A DNA stretch of 64,000 nucleotides from Neisseria brasiliensis (lineage in GTDB: Bacteria > Pseudomonadota > Gammaproteobacteria > Burkholderiales > Neisseriaceae). Both the position numbers and the translations under genes were made by a program. Of this stretch, positions 17,048-26,112 are shown in pieces (position 1 is the stretch's first letter; each line of letters begins with the position of its first letter). Location of the stretch: assembly GCF_009671065.1 (NCBI RefSeq), contig NZ_CP046027.1, positions 310,001 to 374,000 on the forward strand, written 5' to 3'. Under the pieces are notes generated by a model. It searched no databases. It saw only the letters and a program-made list of their open reading frames with translations, and had not been told where the DNA came from.

Positions 17048-18526
17048 TTAAGCGCGGTTGCTGTATTTATAGCCCAAGTTTTCGGCTTCTTCGATGGTGT
17101 GGACATACACATCACCATTGGCCATATCCATTCGCACCAAATCATACGGCTCCCATGCGCCTTGGCGAATTTCTTCGTATTTGGCCGGATTTTTATCCGC
17201 TAAATAAGGCAGGAAATATTTTTTGCTGCCGCGTTTGCCGGTATGACATTTCACCAGCGGATACGCCTGCAGCGTTAAATCATCCAGCAGCAACACGCCC
17301 TGCTCTTGCGCATAAGCCGCTACCTGCTCGGATAATTTCGGTTTGGCGGCCAACACCGCCTGTACATCACCGCGAATAGCGCGTTTATCAATGATGCTCT
17401 GCATGTTTTTCACGATGCGGTCGATGACATTATTGACATTGGTTTTGGCCACCACGCCATTACTCCAATATTTGGTTTGCACGAAATGAGTGATGCCGTC
17501 TTTTTCGCAAATCAAATCAATGCCGCGATTAGAATTGGCCACACCTTCAGTTAAGCCGTAATATTCCACGCGCCAGCCTGCGCGCTCATAAAGATAGCCG
17601 AGATAGCGTTCATAGCGGTCGCCTGCTTCGCGCTTAGACAAATTGCGGCGGTTGGCATATTCCCACAATTCGCGCTCGCGGCCTTTGAGTTCGTCTTCAT
17701 CCACTTCGGCACGCGGTTCATCGGCAGCAGTGAAACTAGCCGGGAAAACGGCAGCACGCAGTGGCGCGGTCGGTGTATTACGCTCTGCTGCGGCAACGGC
17801 TGCTTGTGGCGTTGTTGATGCAACGGTTTCAACTTCAACCACGTCTTGGTCGGCAGCTGGCAAAGTTTCGGCTTCGGCCAATGCTGCTTGATTGGATGCC
17901 ACTTCTTCTACTTCAGCCGCTTGATGATTTTCAGACGGCATCTGTTGTGATGGTGTTTCAGACGGCGTTTTATTAAATGTTTCGGTTTCAACAGATTCTA
18001 CTGTTTCGTCTTCCTCTTCATCATCTTCGCTTGGCAATTCTTCTTCTGCAATCAGGCGGGCATGGCGTTCGAGCAATTCGCTAAAAGCATCTGTCCATTG
18101 GCGCCATTCTTGAGAAGTGATTGAATTGCCGTGTTTTTCATAAAATGCTTCTTCAAAATACATGCGGTATTTGAGCTGCTCTTTGCGGATTAATGCTTCT
18201 TCATCGCCAGAAAATTCCGATTTCACTTGCAGCTTGGTTTCCCATGCCAACACGTCTTTTTCAAATTTGGCGTAAGCCGCTTTGATTTTATTTAAATCGT
18301 TGTCGGAAATATCGGCTTGGTCTGTTTCCAATGGTTCATCGCCGTGATTGGCCACCACCGCCACCTGCATTTTTTCTTTCGCCGCCTGACGCGACAACGC
18401 ATTTTCCTGCTCGAGCTGCTTTTCGGCCTCAAGCTTGGCTTTTTTACGTCGTTCCGCCCAACTCAATATCACGGCCAAAGCCACAATCAGTAATACAATC
18501 AACCCTATGATTAAAATAACATCCAT
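17048..18526 (-). CDS. Membrane-anchored Mrr-type nuclease-domain protein
   Basis: 492 aa. One N-terminal membrane helix (residues 3-23, VILIIGLIVLLIVALAVIL) is followed by a charged, partly coiled region, an acidic stretch (SEDDEEEDETVE) and an Ala/Glu-rich linker. The C-terminal third has an Mrr_cat/PD-(D/E)xK fold: YERYLGYLYERAGWRVEYYG, then D337 in RGIDLI and Q350-x-K352 in FVQTKYW. The D...QxK set suggests a working endonuclease tethered to the inner membrane. No methylase or specificity gene is adjacent. The gene is flanked by housekeeping genes. Function unknown. Confidence 0.8.
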   Translation of the reverse strand: MDVILIIGLIVLLIVALAVILSWAERRKKAKLEAEKQLEQENALSRQAAKEKMQVAVVANHGDEPLETDQADISDNDLNKIKAAYAKFEKDVLAWETKLQVKSEFSGDEEALIRKEQLKYRMYFEEAFYEKHGNSITSQEWRQWTDAFSELLERHARLIAEEELPSEDDEEEDETVESVETETFNKTPSETPSQQMPSENHQAAEVEEVASNQAALAEAETLPAADQDVVEVETVASTTPQAAVAAAERNTPTAPLRAAVFPASFTAADEPRAEVDEDELKGRERELWEYANRRNLSKREAGDRYERYLGYLYERAGWRVEYYGLTEGVANSNRGIDLICEKDGITHFVQTKYWSNGVVAKTNVNNVIDRIVKNMQSIIDKRAIRGDVQAVLAAKPKLSEQVAAYAQEQGVLLLDDLTLQAYPLVKCHTGKRGSKKYFLPYLADKNPAKYEEIRQGAWEPYDLVRMDMANGDVYVHTIEEAENLGYKYSNRA

Positions 18527-18562
18527 TTTAGATACTTTGTTTTGTATGGTTTAATTTATGCT

Positions 18563-18590
18563 AAAGGCCGTCTGAATGTTTCAGACGGCA
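18563..18590. terminator. DUS hairpin between gph and the Mrr-like gene
   Basis: AAAGGCCGTCTGAA with TTTCAGACGGCA nine bp after the gph stop. Confidence 0.65.
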
Positions 18591-18600
18591 TTGGTTTGTT

Positions 18601-19248
18601 TTACAAAATGGCCAATAAATCCATCGGCCTATCAATACGCGCGTCTTGCAACCACGCTTCTGTGTCGTCGGTTTCGGCGATATAGCCCCAATTAACCAAC
18701 ACCGCTTTCATACCGGCATTTTTGGCTGCCTGCATATCGCGTTCGGCATCGCCCAAATACACGCAATCTTCGGGCTTCACGTCGATTTGCTCGCACGCGT
18801 GCAACATCGGTTTCACATTCGGCTTGGCCACGCCGCAAGTATCGCCGCTTACCACCACCGCAGGCGGCACGGCAAAACCAAGCTTAGGCACCAATTTATC
18901 GGTAAACTGCGCCGGCTTATTGGTGATGATGCCCCATGCCAAGCCGCGTTGATCGAGTTCGCGCAGTAAATCGTTTACCCCTTCAAACAACATGGTTTCA
19001 TCGGCATAGCATTCATCATAGCGGTCAAGAAAAGCCTGCCGCCATTGCGGATGCTCGGGATGCTCGGGCGTAATACCCGCGCCCATTTTCAGCAAACCAT
19101 TAGCGCCATGACTGGCGAACGGGCGGATTTCATCCATCGTTTTCTCGGCCAAACCATTGGCGCGTAATACAAAATTCAATGCACCGCCCAAATCCAGCGC
19201 GGTGTCGGCAAGTGTGCCGTCTAAGTCGAATAATACGGCTTGGGTCAT
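18601..19248 (-). CDS. gph: Phosphoglycolate phosphatase-type HAD hydrolase
   Basis: 215-aa HAD-superfamily phosphatase. Motif I LFDLDGTLADT holds the nucleophile aspartate; motif II is IITNKP; motif III/IV is VYLGDAERDMQAAKNAGM. Length and motifs fit Gph/PpaX-type enzymes that dephosphorylate 2-phosphoglycolate, made for example in repair of DNA ends. Substrate is inferred from the family. Confidence 0.85.
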   Translation of the reverse strand: MTQAVLFDLDGTLADTALDLGGALNFVLRANGLAEKTMDEIRPFASHGANGLLKMGAGITPEHPEHPQWRQAFLDRYDECYADETMLFEGVNDLLRELDQRGLAWGIITNKPAQFTDKLVPKLGFAVPPAVVVSGDTCGVAKPNVKPMLHACEQIDVKPEDCVYLGDAERDMQAAKNAGMKAVLVNWGYIAETDDTEAWLQDARIDRPMDLLAIL

Positions 19249-19267
19249 GAATCTTCCTTATAAAAAA

Positions 19268-19301
19268 AGGCCGTCTGAACAGATGTAAACTTCAGACGGC
19301 A
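19268..19301. terminator. DUS hairpin upstream of gph
   Basis: AGGCCGTCTGAA and TTCAGACGGCAT with an 11-base loop, between the DUF455 gene and gph. Confidence 0.55.
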
Positions 19302-19373
19302 TATTTTAACAGATTTTAATGATGTTCGCCCTGCGCATATCGGCAACCGTTTTACAAATGGCACACTTGCTTT

Positions 19374-20201
19374 TCAGACGGCCTTTCCTGCTTTCAAGCT
19401 TTTCTCAAAATCTTCCAGCATCGCCAGTTCAAATGCGCTAAAACCTGCCTTTTCCCGCGCTTCGATATTCACATAACCACGGAAAATAAACATATCGTAA
19501 CGCGCAATCAATTGGCGGAATAAAGCAATCGGTTCCAAACCGCGTTCGCGGCATAAATACTGATACCAATGATTACCAAATTGCACATGGCCGACTTCAT
19601 CGCGGTAAATGATGTCCAACACCGCACAGGTTTCCGCATCGCCGCGCTGCTCTACTTTGGCACGAATCCCCGGTGTCACGTCCAAACCACGCGCTTCCAA
19701 CACGCGCGGCACCAAGGCCATGCGCAGTAAGGGATCATAAGCGGTTTTATAAGCCATGTCCCACAAATGATTGTGCGCCTCAAAATCGCCATAATCAAAA
19801 CCATAATGGCGCAAACGATCACGCATCAGGTTGAAATGGTAAACTTCTTCTTTCGCCACCTGTATCCAATCGCGGGTAAACTGCGTCGGCAGCAGACGGA
19901 AACGATAAGCCGCGTCTAAAGCCAGATTGATGGCATTAAATTCAATATGCGCAATCGCGTGCAACAGCGCACCATACCCTTCCGGCGTGGTCATCTTGCG
20001 CGGCTTTACCGCCGAAGCAGGCACCAAATCCGGCTTTTGCGGCCGACCGGCAAAACGAAAGTCCAACGGCGGATGCGTGCCGTCATCAATTAACTCGGCA
20101 TGTTGGATTTCGGCAAACAATTGATTGGTCAACGCGCTTTTCTCATCGGGATCACTGGATAGCAAAGCACGCTCAAGCAAAGCATAAGGGCTGTAAGGCA
20201 T
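19374..20201 (-). CDS. DUF455 ferritin-like protein
   Basis: About 275 aa, helical, with ferritin-like diiron ligand motifs AHIEFNAINLALD, AKEEVYHFNLMRDRL and YRDEVGHVQFG. These define the DUF455/YgbB-like family whose role is not known; a metal-dependent oxidase activity is plausible. Start at MPYSPYALLERALLS; the frame further upstream to 20327 includes DUS sequence (RPSEKG) and is rejected. Its C-terminus (KAGKAV) is encoded by part of a DUS. Confidence 0.85.
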   Translation of the reverse strand: MPYSPYALLERALLSSDPDEKSALTNQLFAEIQHAELIDDGTHPPLDFRFAGRPQKPDLVPASAVKPRKMTTPEGYGALLHAIAHIEFNAINLALDAAYRFRLLPTQFTRDWIQVAKEEVYHFNLMRDRLRHYGFDYGDFEAHNHLWDMAYKTAYDPLLRMALVPRVLEARGLDVTPGIRAKVEQRGDAETCAVLDIIYRDEVGHVQFGNHWYQYLCRERGLEPIALFRQLIARYDMFIFRGYVNIEAREKAGFSAFELAMLEDFEKSLKAGKAV

Positions 20202-20442
20202 GATGTTTCTCAAAACGATGGAAGCTCCTATTATAACGTGACACCCTTTTTCAGACGGCCTAGTCTTTATACCAATCTTCATGCATTGTTGTGTAAAGCA
20301 CAACGTAAATGCCGCTTTTCCTACCATTCCGGAATTAAAAAAATGTGAAAAAATATCCGCTTAACCACATAAAAACAACCAAGATTCAACTCCCTAAACT
20401 CAAATTCACACCTTTACAAAAATTAAATGCGCATACCGCCCC

Positions 20443-20470
20443 TTGTAAGCCGCGAAATTACGCCTATACT
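20443..20470 (+). promoter_or_regulatory. Sigma-70 promoter of lolA
   Basis: TTGTAA, 16 bases, TATACT, ending 34 bp before the lolA start. A purine-rich ribosome site (GAAGGAAA) follows. Confidence 0.6.
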
Positions 20471-20504
20471 TAAGCCATCTTCCCCTAAACGAAGGAAACG
20501 CAGT

Positions 20505-21125
20505 ATGAAACAACAAACCCTTTTGAAATGGATTGCAGCTGTCAGCATGAGCGCAGCCATCGGCTTGGCTCAAGCAGGTGCAGTAGATGCCCTGAAAAAA
20601 TTCAACAGCGATTCAGACGGCATCAGCGGCAACTTCAGCCAAACCGTCAAAAGCAAAAAGAAAACCCAAACCACCCACGGCACATTCCAAATCCTGCGCC
20701 CGGGTCTGTTTAAATGGGAATACACCAAGCCTTACAAACAAACCATCGTCGGCGATGGCAAAACCATCTGGCTTTACGATGTCGATTTAGCCCAAGTGAC
20801 CAAATCATCACAAAACCAAGCCATCGGCGACAGCCCTGCCGCGATTTTGTCCAACAAAACCGCTCTTGACAGCAGCTACACGCTGAAAGAAGACGGTTCA
20901 GCCAATGGCATTGATTACGTTTTGGCCACACCCAAGAAAAACAACGCCGGCTATCAATACATCCGCATCGGCTTCAAAGGCGACACCTTGGCTGCCATGC
21001 AATTGAAAGACAGCTTCGGCAACCAAACCACGATTAACTTCAGTGGCTTGAACACCAAACCTAATCTGTCGCGCAACGCATTCAAATTCACCCCGCCTAA
21101 GGGTGTTGATGTGTTAAGTAATTAA
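20505..21125 (+). CDS. lolA: Outer-membrane lipoprotein carrier protein LolA
   Basis: Periplasmic chaperone that carries lipoproteins from LolCDE to the outer membrane. 206 aa with a signal peptide (KQQTLLKWIAAVSMSAAIGLAQAG). LolA landmarks: ISGNFSQTVKSKKK, GTFQILRPGLFKWEYTKPYKQ, and a C-terminal FKFTPPKGVDVL. ATG at 20505 gives the proper signal peptide; the longer frame from 20427 does not. A DUS lies within the first 40 codons (SDSDGISG). Confidence 0.95.
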   Translation: MKQQTLLKWIAAVSMSAAIGLAQAGAVDALKKFNSDSDGISGNFSQTVKSKKKTQTTHGTFQILRPGLFKWEYTKPYKQTIVGDGKTIWLYDVDLAQVTKSSQNQAIGDSPAAILSNKTALDSSYTLKEDGSANGIDYVLATPKKNNAGYQYIRIGFKGDTLAAMQLKDSFGNQTTINFSGLNTKPNLSRNAFKFTPPKGVDVLSN

Positions 21126-21138
21126 TTTATTTAAGTTT

Positions 21139-21171
21139 AAAGGCCGTCTGAAAGATTTCAGACGGCCTTTT
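21139..21171. terminator. DUS hairpin between lolA and trmA
   Basis: AAAGGCCGTCTGAAA and TTTCAGACGGCCTTTT around a two-base centre, between convergent genes. Confidence 0.8.
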
Positions 21172-21202
21172 GATGTATATCCTGTGGTTTTAGCAACTTA
21201 CC

Positions 21203-22300
21203 TTAAGCCATGCGTTGTGTTTTCCATTTCAACAACACACCGCTTTCAATATGGTGCGTAAATGGGAATTGGTCGAACAATGCCGCACGTTCGATGCTGT
21301 GGGTTTGCGTGAGCTTCTCGAGATTGCTGCGCAAGGTTTCGGGATTGCAGGAAATGTAAATCACGTTGTCAAATTGCGCTACGAGTTTCAATGTTTCGTC
21401 ATCAATACCGGCGCGGGGCGGATCGACGAAGATGGTGGAAAACCGATAATCGGCCAGCACCACGCCCTGCTCTTGCAGGCGGCGGAATTCGCGGTTTTGG
21501 GTGTAGGCTTCGGTAAATTCTTCGGCCGACAATCGGGCGATTTTGACGTTGTGACTTTGGTTGGCTTCGATGTTCCACAGCGAGGCGTTGACCGATGTTT
21601 TCGAGACTTCGGTCGCCAATACGCGTTGGAACTGCTTGGCTAAAGGCAGGGTGAAATTGCCGTTGCCGCAATAAAGCTCGAGCATATCGCCGCCCAGACC
21701 TTCTGCGGATTCACACGCCCATGCCAGCATTTTTTCACACACGCGCGCATTGGGCTGGGTGAAGCTGCCTTCGATTTGGCGGTAATGGAAATCTTGATTG
21801 CCGACACGCAAGGTTTCGGTGACGAAATCTTGGGTCAACACCAGCTTTTGCCCACGGCTGCGGCCGATAATCCACACGCCCAATTGCTCTTGCAAGGCGC
21901 GCGCGGCAGCCTCCCATTCGGCATCGAGCTTTTTGTGGTAAATCATGGTGACCAACATTTCGCCGCTGAGCGTGGCCAAAAATTCGACTGCGTACCAACG
22001 GTTTTTCAAAATCGGCTGTTCGTTGACTGCCGCAATCAGGCGCGGCATTAAGGCGTTGATGGCGGTATCGGCGGCAGCAAATTGGTCGCAACGCACCAAG
22101 CTCGCGCCGCTGGCCTTTTGTCCGCGCTCGAACATGGCGTAAAAAATCTCGTCGCCTTCGTGCCACACGCGGAATTCTGCACGCATACGGTAATGTTGTT
22201 CCGGCGATTCAAATACTTGGATTTCGGGAAAATCGAACCCTTGGAATAATTCTGTTAAATAGCGGATTTTGTCGTTTAACTGCTGTTGGTAAGCACTCAT
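21203..22300 (-). CDS. trmA: tRNA (uracil-5-)-methyltransferase
   Basis: SAM-dependent enzyme that makes m5U54 in the T-loop of tRNAs. 365 aa, full length. Seen: LELYCGNGNFTLPLA (SAM motif I), FVDPPRAGID, and the catalytic cysteine in VIYISCNPETL. Start at MSAYQQQLNDKIRYL (22300); the upstream frame begins within DUS-derived sequence. A TATAAT (minus strand) about 30 bp upstream is a likely -10. Confidence 0.95.
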   Translation of the reverse strand: MSAYQQQLNDKIRYLTELFQGFDFPEIQVFESPEQHYRMRAEFRVWHEGDEIFYAMFERGQKASGASLVRCDQFAAADTAINALMPRLIAAVNEQPILKNRWYAVEFLATLSGEMLVTMIYHKKLDAEWEAAARALQEQLGVWIIGRSRGQKLVLTQDFVTETLRVGNQDFHYRQIEGSFTQPNARVCEKMLAWACESAEGLGGDMLELYCGNGNFTLPLAKQFQRVLATEVSKTSVNASLWNIEANQSHNVKIARLSAEEFTEAYTQNREFRRLQEQGVVLADYRFSTIFVDPPRAGIDDETLKLVAQFDNVIYISCNPETLRSNLEKLTQTHSIERAALFDQFPFTHHIESGVLLKWKTQRMA

Positions 22301-22443
22301 TCTTTTTTGGCTCTGTGTAGGGATTAGGCTCGGATTATAACCCAATAGGCCGTCTGAAAACATGGCTTCAGGCTTTGGGATAGTTTATTGCTTATTATTT
22401 AAGCAGCTTAATTTTCTCTTTTGTTTTCAAACCATCATCTGAT

Positions 22444-22513
22444 TTATCCACAAGGATTACACAGAAAATTCGGTCGCGAATTGGGATAGATTGCACCACA
22501 TATATGTGGATAT
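22444..22513. promoter_or_regulatory. Two DnaA-box-like sites in inverted orientation
   Basis: A perfect DnaA box TTATCCACA (22444-22452) and an inverted copy with one mismatch, TGTGGATAT (22505-22513), lie 52 bp apart in the 300-bp gap between trmA and pta. No dnaA, dnaN or AT-rich repeats are nearby, so this is not proposed as oriC. The rest of the gap holds a DUS and the hairpin after pta. Confidence 0.35.
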
Positions 22514-22540
22514 AGTCGTCTAAAACCAATTATGCCAAAC

Positions 22541-22572
22541 AAAAAGCCGTCTGAAACTTTTCAGACGGCCTT
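22541..22572. terminator. DUS hairpin after pta
   Basis: AAGCCGTCTGAAA pairs with TTTCAGACGGCTT-like arm; 28 bp after the pta stop on the minus strand. Confidence 0.7.
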
Positions 22573-22599
22573 GATGAAGTTTATCGCGATTTCAAGCGA

Positions 22600-24132
22600 T
22601 TAGGCTTCCATTTGCGCTGCTTGGATGGCAGTCAGCGCGATGGTGTACACGATGTCGTCAACCAATGCGCCGCGCGACAAGTCGTTTACCGGCTTGCGCA
22701 AACCTTGCAGCATTGGACCCACGCTCAATACGTTGGCATTGCGTTGAACGGCTTTGTAAGTACAGTTGCCGGTGTTCAAATCCGGGAACACCAACACAGT
22801 CGCCTGACCGGCAACCGCGCTGTTTGGTGCTTTAGATTTGGCCACGCTTGGTACGGTAGCGGCATCGTATTGCAATGGGCCGTCAATCGCCAAATCAGGG
22901 CGTTTTTGTTGCGCAATTTGGGTGGCTTGTGCCACGGCTTCTACGTCAGGGCCGGCGCCGGAAGTGCCGGTTGAGTAAGAAATCATCGCTACTTTCGGCT
23001 CGATACCGAAGGCTTTGGCTGAATCGGCAGACTGAATGGCGATGTCGGCCAATTGTTCAGGCGTTGGGTTCGGATTGACCGCGCAGTCGCCGTACACCAA
23101 AACTTGGTTTGGCAGCAACATGAAGAAAATGCTCGATACCAAGCTCGCGCCCGGTGCGGTTTTAATCAGTTGCAATGCCGGACGGATGGTGTTGGCGGTG
23201 GTGTGCACGGCGCCGGAAACCAAGCCGTCCACATCGTTTTGCGCCATCATCATGGTACCCAACACTACGGTATCTTGCAGCTGCTCACGCGCCTGCTCTT
23301 CGGTCAGACCTTTGCTCTTACGCAATTCGCACATCGGCGCAACGTATTGCTCAATCAAATCGGCAGGATCGATGATTTCCAAAGAATCCGGCAAGTTGAT
23401 GTGGCGCTCTTTGGCCACAGCTTCCACTTCGGCACGCGGCGCCAGCAATACGCAGCGGGCAATGCCTTTTTCATGACAAATCGCCGCCGCTTGCACGGTA
23501 CGCGGCTCGGCACCTTCCGGCAACACGATGCGTTTGTTGGCTTTATGGGCGGTGTCCATCATGTTCACGCGGAATTGTGATGGTGATAAGCGGTTGCGGC
23601 CGCGGTTGGCCAACTCGTTCACATCGCCCAATTGCTCGGTTGAACCAAAGAAAGTCAAACCGGTTTGCTCGGCAGCGGCTTTGCCCACGCCCGGTGCGGC
23701 ATTGTCCAACACGAAACCGGCCAATACACCCGGCGCGGTGATGTAAGATTGCTTAGCCAGATTCAATTTTTGCACGATGTCGTCAACGTCGGTTTCGCAC
23801 AATTCGTTTTCTTCGTCGCACGCGCCCACAGCAAACACCACCGCTGCATCCAACGACAAGGCCAATTCAAAGTTTTTGGTGGCCAAGAATACTTTATCCG
23901 CATTTGGACGAATGCCTTTAATGACCACGTTTTCCGCGTTCATTTCGCTGATTTTGCCCACCAGCGCGTCCAACCAGTCGTCGCTTTTACCTTGCGCCAA
24001 CAGCTTTTCGCCAAAGCCGTTTTCATCTAATGCGCGCAGGGCTTGGGCATTCGGCAATGCAGCCGCCAAAGCCTGAGTGGTCGCCCAGCTGTCGATGCGG
24101 GCGGAAACGGGTACAACCAATACGTTTGACAT
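22600..24132 (-). CDS. pta: Phosphate acetyltransferase
   Basis: Converts acetyl-CoA and phosphate to acetyl-phosphate for acetate overflow with AckA. 510 aa: a shortened N-terminal DRTGG-type regulatory part, then the PTA_PTB catalytic domain from about residue 190 (RVNMMDTAHKANKRIVLPEGAEPRTVQAA) with SYSTGTSGAGPDVEAV and VFPDLNTGNCTYKAVQR. Shorter than the 700-aa enterobacterial enzyme but usual for this group. ackA is not adjacent. Confidence 0.94.
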   Translation of the reverse strand: MSNVLVVPVSARIDSWATTQALAAALPNAQALRALDENGFGEKLLAQGKSDDWLDALVGKISEMNAENVVIKGIRPNADKVFLATKNFELALSLDAAVVFAVGACDEENELCETDVDDIVQKLNLAKQSYITAPGVLAGFVLDNAAPGVGKAAAEQTGLTFFGSTEQLGDVNELANRGRNRLSPSQFRVNMMDTAHKANKRIVLPEGAEPRTVQAAAICHEKGIARCVLLAPRAEVEAVAKERHINLPDSLEIIDPADLIEQYVAPMCELRKSKGLTEEQAREQLQDTVVLGTMMMAQNDVDGLVSGAVHTTANTIRPALQLIKTAPGASLVSSIFFMLLPNQVLVYGDCAVNPNPTPEQLADIAIQSADSAKAFGIEPKVAMISYSTGTSGAGPDVEAVAQATQIAQQKRPDLAIDGPLQYDAATVPSVAKSKAPNSAVAGQATVLVFPDLNTGNCTYKAVQRNANVLSVGPMLQGLRKPVNDLSRGALVDDIVYTIALTAIQAAQMEA

Positions 24133-24290
24133 GTTTGTTCCTTTTCGTGGGGATAAAAAAGATAAATTCGCGCCTATTTTAGCACTTCAGCGCAGCGGTT
24201 TACACCGATTACAACGGAATTTCAGGTTAAATCGACTTAACTTTGTTTGAAATCAGATAAAATTTTTAGCTTATAATGATATGAATAAAC

Positions 24291-24328
24291 CAAGGCCGTC
24301 TGAAAGGGTAACACTTTCAGACGGCCTT
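24291..24328. terminator. DUS hairpin between prfA and pta
   Basis: CAAGGCCGTCTGAAAG and CTTTCAGACGGCCTTG, 28 bp after the prfA stop. Confidence 0.75.
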
Positions 24329-24356
24329 GATGCTTATTTCGTTGCTTTCATCACCA

Positions 24357-25433
24357 TCAATCGCCCATCGCCGCAAGTAACTCGGCTTGATGCTCGGCAA
24401 TAAGTGCATTGGTCAATTCTTCCAAATCGCCATCCATGATGAAATCGAGTTTGTGAAGGGTGAGGTTGATGCGGTGGTCGGTGACGCGGCCTTGCGGGTA
24501 GTTGTAGGTGCGGATGCGTTCGCTACGGTCGCCGCTGCCGATTAAGCTCTTGCGCTCGGCAGCTTCTTTGGCTTGGGCTTCGCGCTTTTGGGCATCGTTC
24601 AAACGCGCCGCCAACACTTTCATCGCCTGCGCTTTATTGGCGTGTTGGCTACGGCCGTCTTGGCATTCAACCACCATGCCGGTCGGCAAGTGGGTAATGC
24701 GCACGGCGGAATCGGTTTTGTTGATGTGCTGACCGCCTGCGCCTGATGCGCGGAACGTATCGATGCGCAAATCAGCGGCGTTTAATTCGATGTCTTCCAA
24801 CTCATCGGCTTCAGGCATCACGGCCACGGTACACGCCGATGTGTGGATGCGGCCTTGGCTTTCGGTGGCAGGAACACGCTGCACACGGTGGCCGCCGGAT
24901 TCAAATTTCAGACGGCTGTATGCGCCCAAGCCGACAATACGGGCAATCACTTCTTTATAGCCGCCTAACTCGCTTTCGTTGGCCGACACGATTTCCACCT
25001 GCCAGCGGTTGCGCTCGGCGTAGCGGCTGTACATGCGCAATAAATCGCCGGCAAACAAAGCCGCTTCATCGCCACCGGTACCGGCGCGCACTTCGATGAA
25101 AATGTTTTTGTCGTCATCGGCATCTTTAGGCAGTAGCAGCTTTTGCAGCTCGACATCCAATTCTTCAATCAGCGCATTGGCCGCTTCGATTTCTTCGGCG
25201 GCAAATTCTTTCATATCCGGATCGGCCAACATTTCCTGCGCCTCCACCACATCGCTTTGCGCCTGCTGATATTTTTGGAACACTTCTACCACCGGCGTCA
25301 GCTCGGCGTGTTCGCGCGTGAGCTTGCGGTAGTTGTCCATATCATCAGTGGCTTCGGGCTGGCCGAGCAGATGGGTAACTTCTTCCAAACGTTCGCTAAG
25401 TTGTTGTAATTTTTCTAAAATAGACGGTTTCAT
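24357..25433 (-). CDS. prfA: Peptide chain release factor 1
   Basis: Class I release factor for UAA and UAG. 358 aa. The GGQ loop is in GAGGQHINKTDSAVRITHLPTG; codon recognition by the PAT-type segment near residues 185-195 (VPATESQGRIHTS). Full length and on the minus strand; a DUS hairpin stands on each side, so it is probably a single-gene unit. Confidence 0.98.
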   Translation of the reverse strand: MKPSILEKLQQLSERLEEVTHLLGQPEATDDMDNYRKLTREHAELTPVVEVFQKYQQAQSDVVEAQEMLADPDMKEFAAEEIEAANALIEELDVELQKLLLPKDADDDKNIFIEVRAGTGGDEAALFAGDLLRMYSRYAERNRWQVEIVSANESELGGYKEVIARIVGLGAYSRLKFESGGHRVQRVPATESQGRIHTSACTVAVMPEADELEDIELNAADLRIDTFRASGAGGQHINKTDSAVRITHLPTGMVVECQDGRSQHANKAQAMKVLAARLNDAQKREAQAKEAAERKSLIGSGDRSERIRTYNYPQGRVTDHRINLTLHKLDFIMDGDLEELTNALIAEHQAELLAAMGD

Positions 25434-25447
25434 ATTTTTTCCAAGAC

Positions 25448-25480
25448 AAAGGCCGTCTGAAACACGGGTTCAGACGGCAT
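25448..25480. terminator. DUS hairpin upstream of prfA
   Basis: AAAGGCCGTCTGAA with TTCAGACGGCAT, one arm in each DUS dialect. Confidence 0.6.
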
Positions 25481-25515
25481 GAATGGGCATTATTATAAAG
25501 TGTTTTAACGTAAAT

Positions 25516-26061
25516 TCAAAAAGATAATATACGCTGTGTCTGCAATTGCTGTACAAAAGTGCTGAGATTGTTTTGCACGGCTTGGTTTAAAGCCTGATTC
25601 TGCTCCAAGCTCTCGTGGTGGCTGAAGCCGACCTGAAACGCATTGCCTTCACTTTCGATTTCGGTGGTGAATTTATCGCGGCCACTTTGCATATCGGTCA
25701 GGCGGTAGCTCATTTTCGCCGTCGCCTTACTGCGCAAACCGGGCTCTACTTGTAATTTCAACACATCTACCGTCAGATTCATCGGCTTTTTCACCAACTT
25801 GCTGTTGAGCGCCAATGCATCGCCCAAGGCATTCTGCAACTCGCGCCGCATTTCTTCATAAGGCTCGCCATAACATTGCGCACTCAACCACACGCAATGG
25901 TTGTAAACATGGGCTTTGTTTTGCTCTTTGATGGTGACTTGAATATTCTGAATGGCATGCTGCTGGCCGACCACAGCCGAATCAATCCGATAATCCGGTT
26001 TGACAAATCCGCTGCAACCGCCCAACACCAAAATGCCGGCGATGATGGCCGGAACGTTCAT
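25516..26061 (-). CDS. Hypothetical lipoprotein
   Basis: 181 aa, not recognised. The N-terminus MNVPAIIAGILVLGGCSGF has a lipobox (LGGC) with Cys17, so it should be a lipidated envelope protein. The mature part is mixed alpha/beta with two cysteines in CVWLSAQC, 6 residues apart, that may form a disulfide. Some resemblance to YajG-type lipoproteins cannot be judged by eye. Start at 26061 places the signal peptide correctly. It follows tatD on the same strand with about 50 bp between. Confidence 0.75.
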   Translation of the reverse strand: MNVPAIIAGILVLGGCSGFVKPDYRIDSAVVGQQHAIQNIQVTIKEQNKAHVYNHCVWLSAQCYGEPYEEMRRELQNALGDALALNSKLVKKPMNLTVDVLKLQVEPGLRSKATAKMSYRLTDMQSGRDKFTTEIESEGNAFQVGFSHHESLEQNQALNQAVQNNLSTFVQQLQTQRILSF

Positions 26062-26112
26062 GATGGGAAATCCTCGTGCGTGTCGTGAAAGGTGCAATGT
26101 AAAACAGCATGA

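Noticed and set aside
24247..24328. Plus-strand TTGAAA...TATAAT followed by a DUS hairpin, a possible tiny RNA
   Set aside because: Spacing of 19 bases is poor and the predicted product would be mostly the DUS hairpin that serves prfA on the other strand.
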